Source: Gammaproteobacteria bacterium
GTDB taxonomy: Bacteria; Pseudomonadota; Gammaproteobacteria; Ga0077536
Assembly: GCA_009692365.1 (NCBI GenBank)
Contig: SHZJ01000038.1
Coordinates: 1-33,028 of the forward strand
Length of the DNA: 33,028 nucleotides
Reading direction: 5' to 3'
Below, in pieces: positions 32,195 to 33,028 of this stretch; the stretch's first letter is position 1, and each line of letters starts with the position of its first letter. Under the pieces are notes generated by a model. It saw only the letters and a program-made list of their open reading frames with translations. It did no database searches and was not told the origin of the DNA. The position numbers were made by a program, and so were the translations under genes.

Positions 32195-33028
32195 TTAGCG
32201 CGTTGACTGACCGCCCGTGGTCGGCACAGCGATCGTGAATTCGGGCCGAAAACAAGCCTGTTCGCCCAGCTCCGCATAGCCCCGCGGATTAGCCAGCACC
32301 CGACACCCGCCAATGTGGTAATCGCTAGGGCAATGCAGATGGCCATGCAGCCACAGGTCGGCTTGCTGCGTCAGGTCGTCTAAGGTGTTGCAAAAACCGG
32401 CGGTGCCGGGGGTTAACCCGTAGCGGGGGTCGTGGCTTTTCAGGCTGGGGGCGAAGTGGGTTACCACTACCGTCGGCCCCGGATGCGGTATGGCTAAATG
32501 CTCGACCAACCAACGCTGGCAGCGCAGCGCTTCCTCGCGCATCGCGGCCGCGTCAAATAGGGCGCCTTGGTGCTGGGTTGCCGAGCGCTCGAGATAGTTA
32601 TTGGCCGCGCGAAAGGCTTGCTCACGCGCCCGCAGCGGGTTGCCCAACACCTCCGGCTCCTCGCCGGGGTGGGCGGCGAGGGCATCGAAATCGCTCCACA
32701 GGGTGGTGCCCATAAACCGCACGCCTGCCAAAATCGCAAGCTCTCGCTCTAACCAGATGATGCCCAGAGACTCTGTGGTGGCGCGCAGCGCGGCCCGGCA
32801 ATCCTCAAACTCCTGACCATCGTATTCATGGTTCCCGGGCACATAAACCACGGGCACCGGCCAGTTGCCTAGACGCGGCGAGAAGCGCTCCAGCCCCCAG
32901 TCGCGAGTGCCGTGCTGCCCCATTGGGCTATCCGGTGCGGCACCAATATCGCCAGCCAGCACCAGCACGTCGGCGGTGGGGGCCGGGCGCGGAATAAATT
33001 TGGGATCGACCTCAAAATGGAGGTCGCT
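32195..33028 (-). CDS. Calcineurin-like metallophosphoesterase, N-terminus cut by window edge
   Basis: Dinuclear-metal phosphoesterase; 277 codons are visible and the start lies beyond the right edge, since the frame is open to base 33028 and begins SDLHFEVDPKF, which contains the first motif (D-x-H). The remaining motifs follow in order: VLAGDIG, YVPGNHEYDG, VVVTHFAP and LWLHGHLHCPSDYHIGGCRVLANPRGY. That C-terminal arrangement is common in the small bacterial phosphoesterases related to the YkuE/serine-threonine phosphatase type whose substrates are unknown. It is convergent with the SirB1-like gene across the repeat region. Only a few residues appear to be missing. Confidence 0.93.
   Translation of the reverse strand, partial: SDLHFEVDPKFIPRPAPTADVLVLAGDIGAAPDSPMGQHGTRDWGLERFSPRLGNWPVPVVYVPGNHEYDGQEFEDCRAALRATTESLGIIWLERELAILAGVRFMGTTLWSDFDALAAHPGEEPEVLGNPLRAREQAFRAANNYLERSATQHQGALFDAAAMREEALRCQRWLVEHLAIPHPGPTVVVTHFAPSLKSHDPRYGLTPGTAGFCNTLDDLTQQADLWLHGHLHCPSDYHIGGCRVLANPRGYAELGEQACFRPEFTIAVPTTGGQSTR

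Noticed and set aside
957-32197. Genome-wide reassignment of UAA or UAG
   Set aside because: About 21 genes here end properly at UAA or UAG at the expected family length, so full recoding is excluded.

Overview
The window is GC-rich DNA of a gammaproteobacterial type. That reading rests on nei, slyX, yaeQ, yajD, yhbQ, sirB1-like, mntP and ogt genes scattered among broad-substrate catabolic genes; it is an inference, not a species assignment. Both edges cut a gene: ogt at the left and a metallophosphoesterase at the right. I see no tRNA, rRNA, CRISPR array, complete insertion sequence or phage gene.

Layout. 1-1.5 kb: ogt, a decayed alkA-like remnant and mntP. 1.8-7.6 kb: cytochrome P450 no. 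1 coupled to a D-aminoacylase-type amidohydrolase, a divergent AraC-type regulator, and a flavin monooxygenase. 7.7-12.1 kb: a tight minus-strand envelope operon (DUF1302 barrel, DUF1329 protein, YtkA/FixH-like lipoprotein, DUF5667-like secreted protein). 12.3-13.1 kb: nei interrupted by an in-frame amber codon. 13.2-21.4 kb: CaiB/BaiF CoA-transferase, divergent amidase, P450s no. 2 and 3, two crotonase-fold enzymes and an F420-type LLM oxidoreductase. 21.4-26.9 kb: a minus-strand run of yaeQ, slyX, a tartrate/D-malate dehydrogenase, an amidohydrolase_2 enzyme, a VOC gene with an in-frame ochre codon, a membrane-anchored unknown and a second VOC protein. 27-31 kb: yajD-yhbQ, an MFS transporter, a CopC-like protein, a ferritin-like protein and a SirB1-like protein. 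30.9-32.2 kb: about 1.3 kb without a credible gene, holding an unusual array of short hairpin-forming repeats. The metallophosphoesterase follows to the right edge.

How the genes may work together. Three P450s, a Baeyer-Villiger-like monooxygenase, a flavin-dependent LLM oxidoreductase, a CoA-transferase, two crotonase-fold enzymes, two amidohydrolases, an amidase and an MFS transporter suggest oxidation, CoA activation and beta-oxidation-like breakdown of hydrophobic substrates such as terpenoids, steroids or cyclic compounds. The DUF1302/DUF1329 pair often accompanies such loci. The substrate cannot be read from sequence.

Most unusual points. Two otherwise intact genes (nei and a VOC gene) are each broken by a single in-frame UAR codon where relatives carry Tyr. 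There is also a dense array of TTCGG...CCGAA hairpin units, a CopC-like protein lacking two of three Cu(II) ligands, a P450 with Val in place of the I-helix acid, and a BVMO-like enzyme lacking a core Gly of its second dinucleotide motif.
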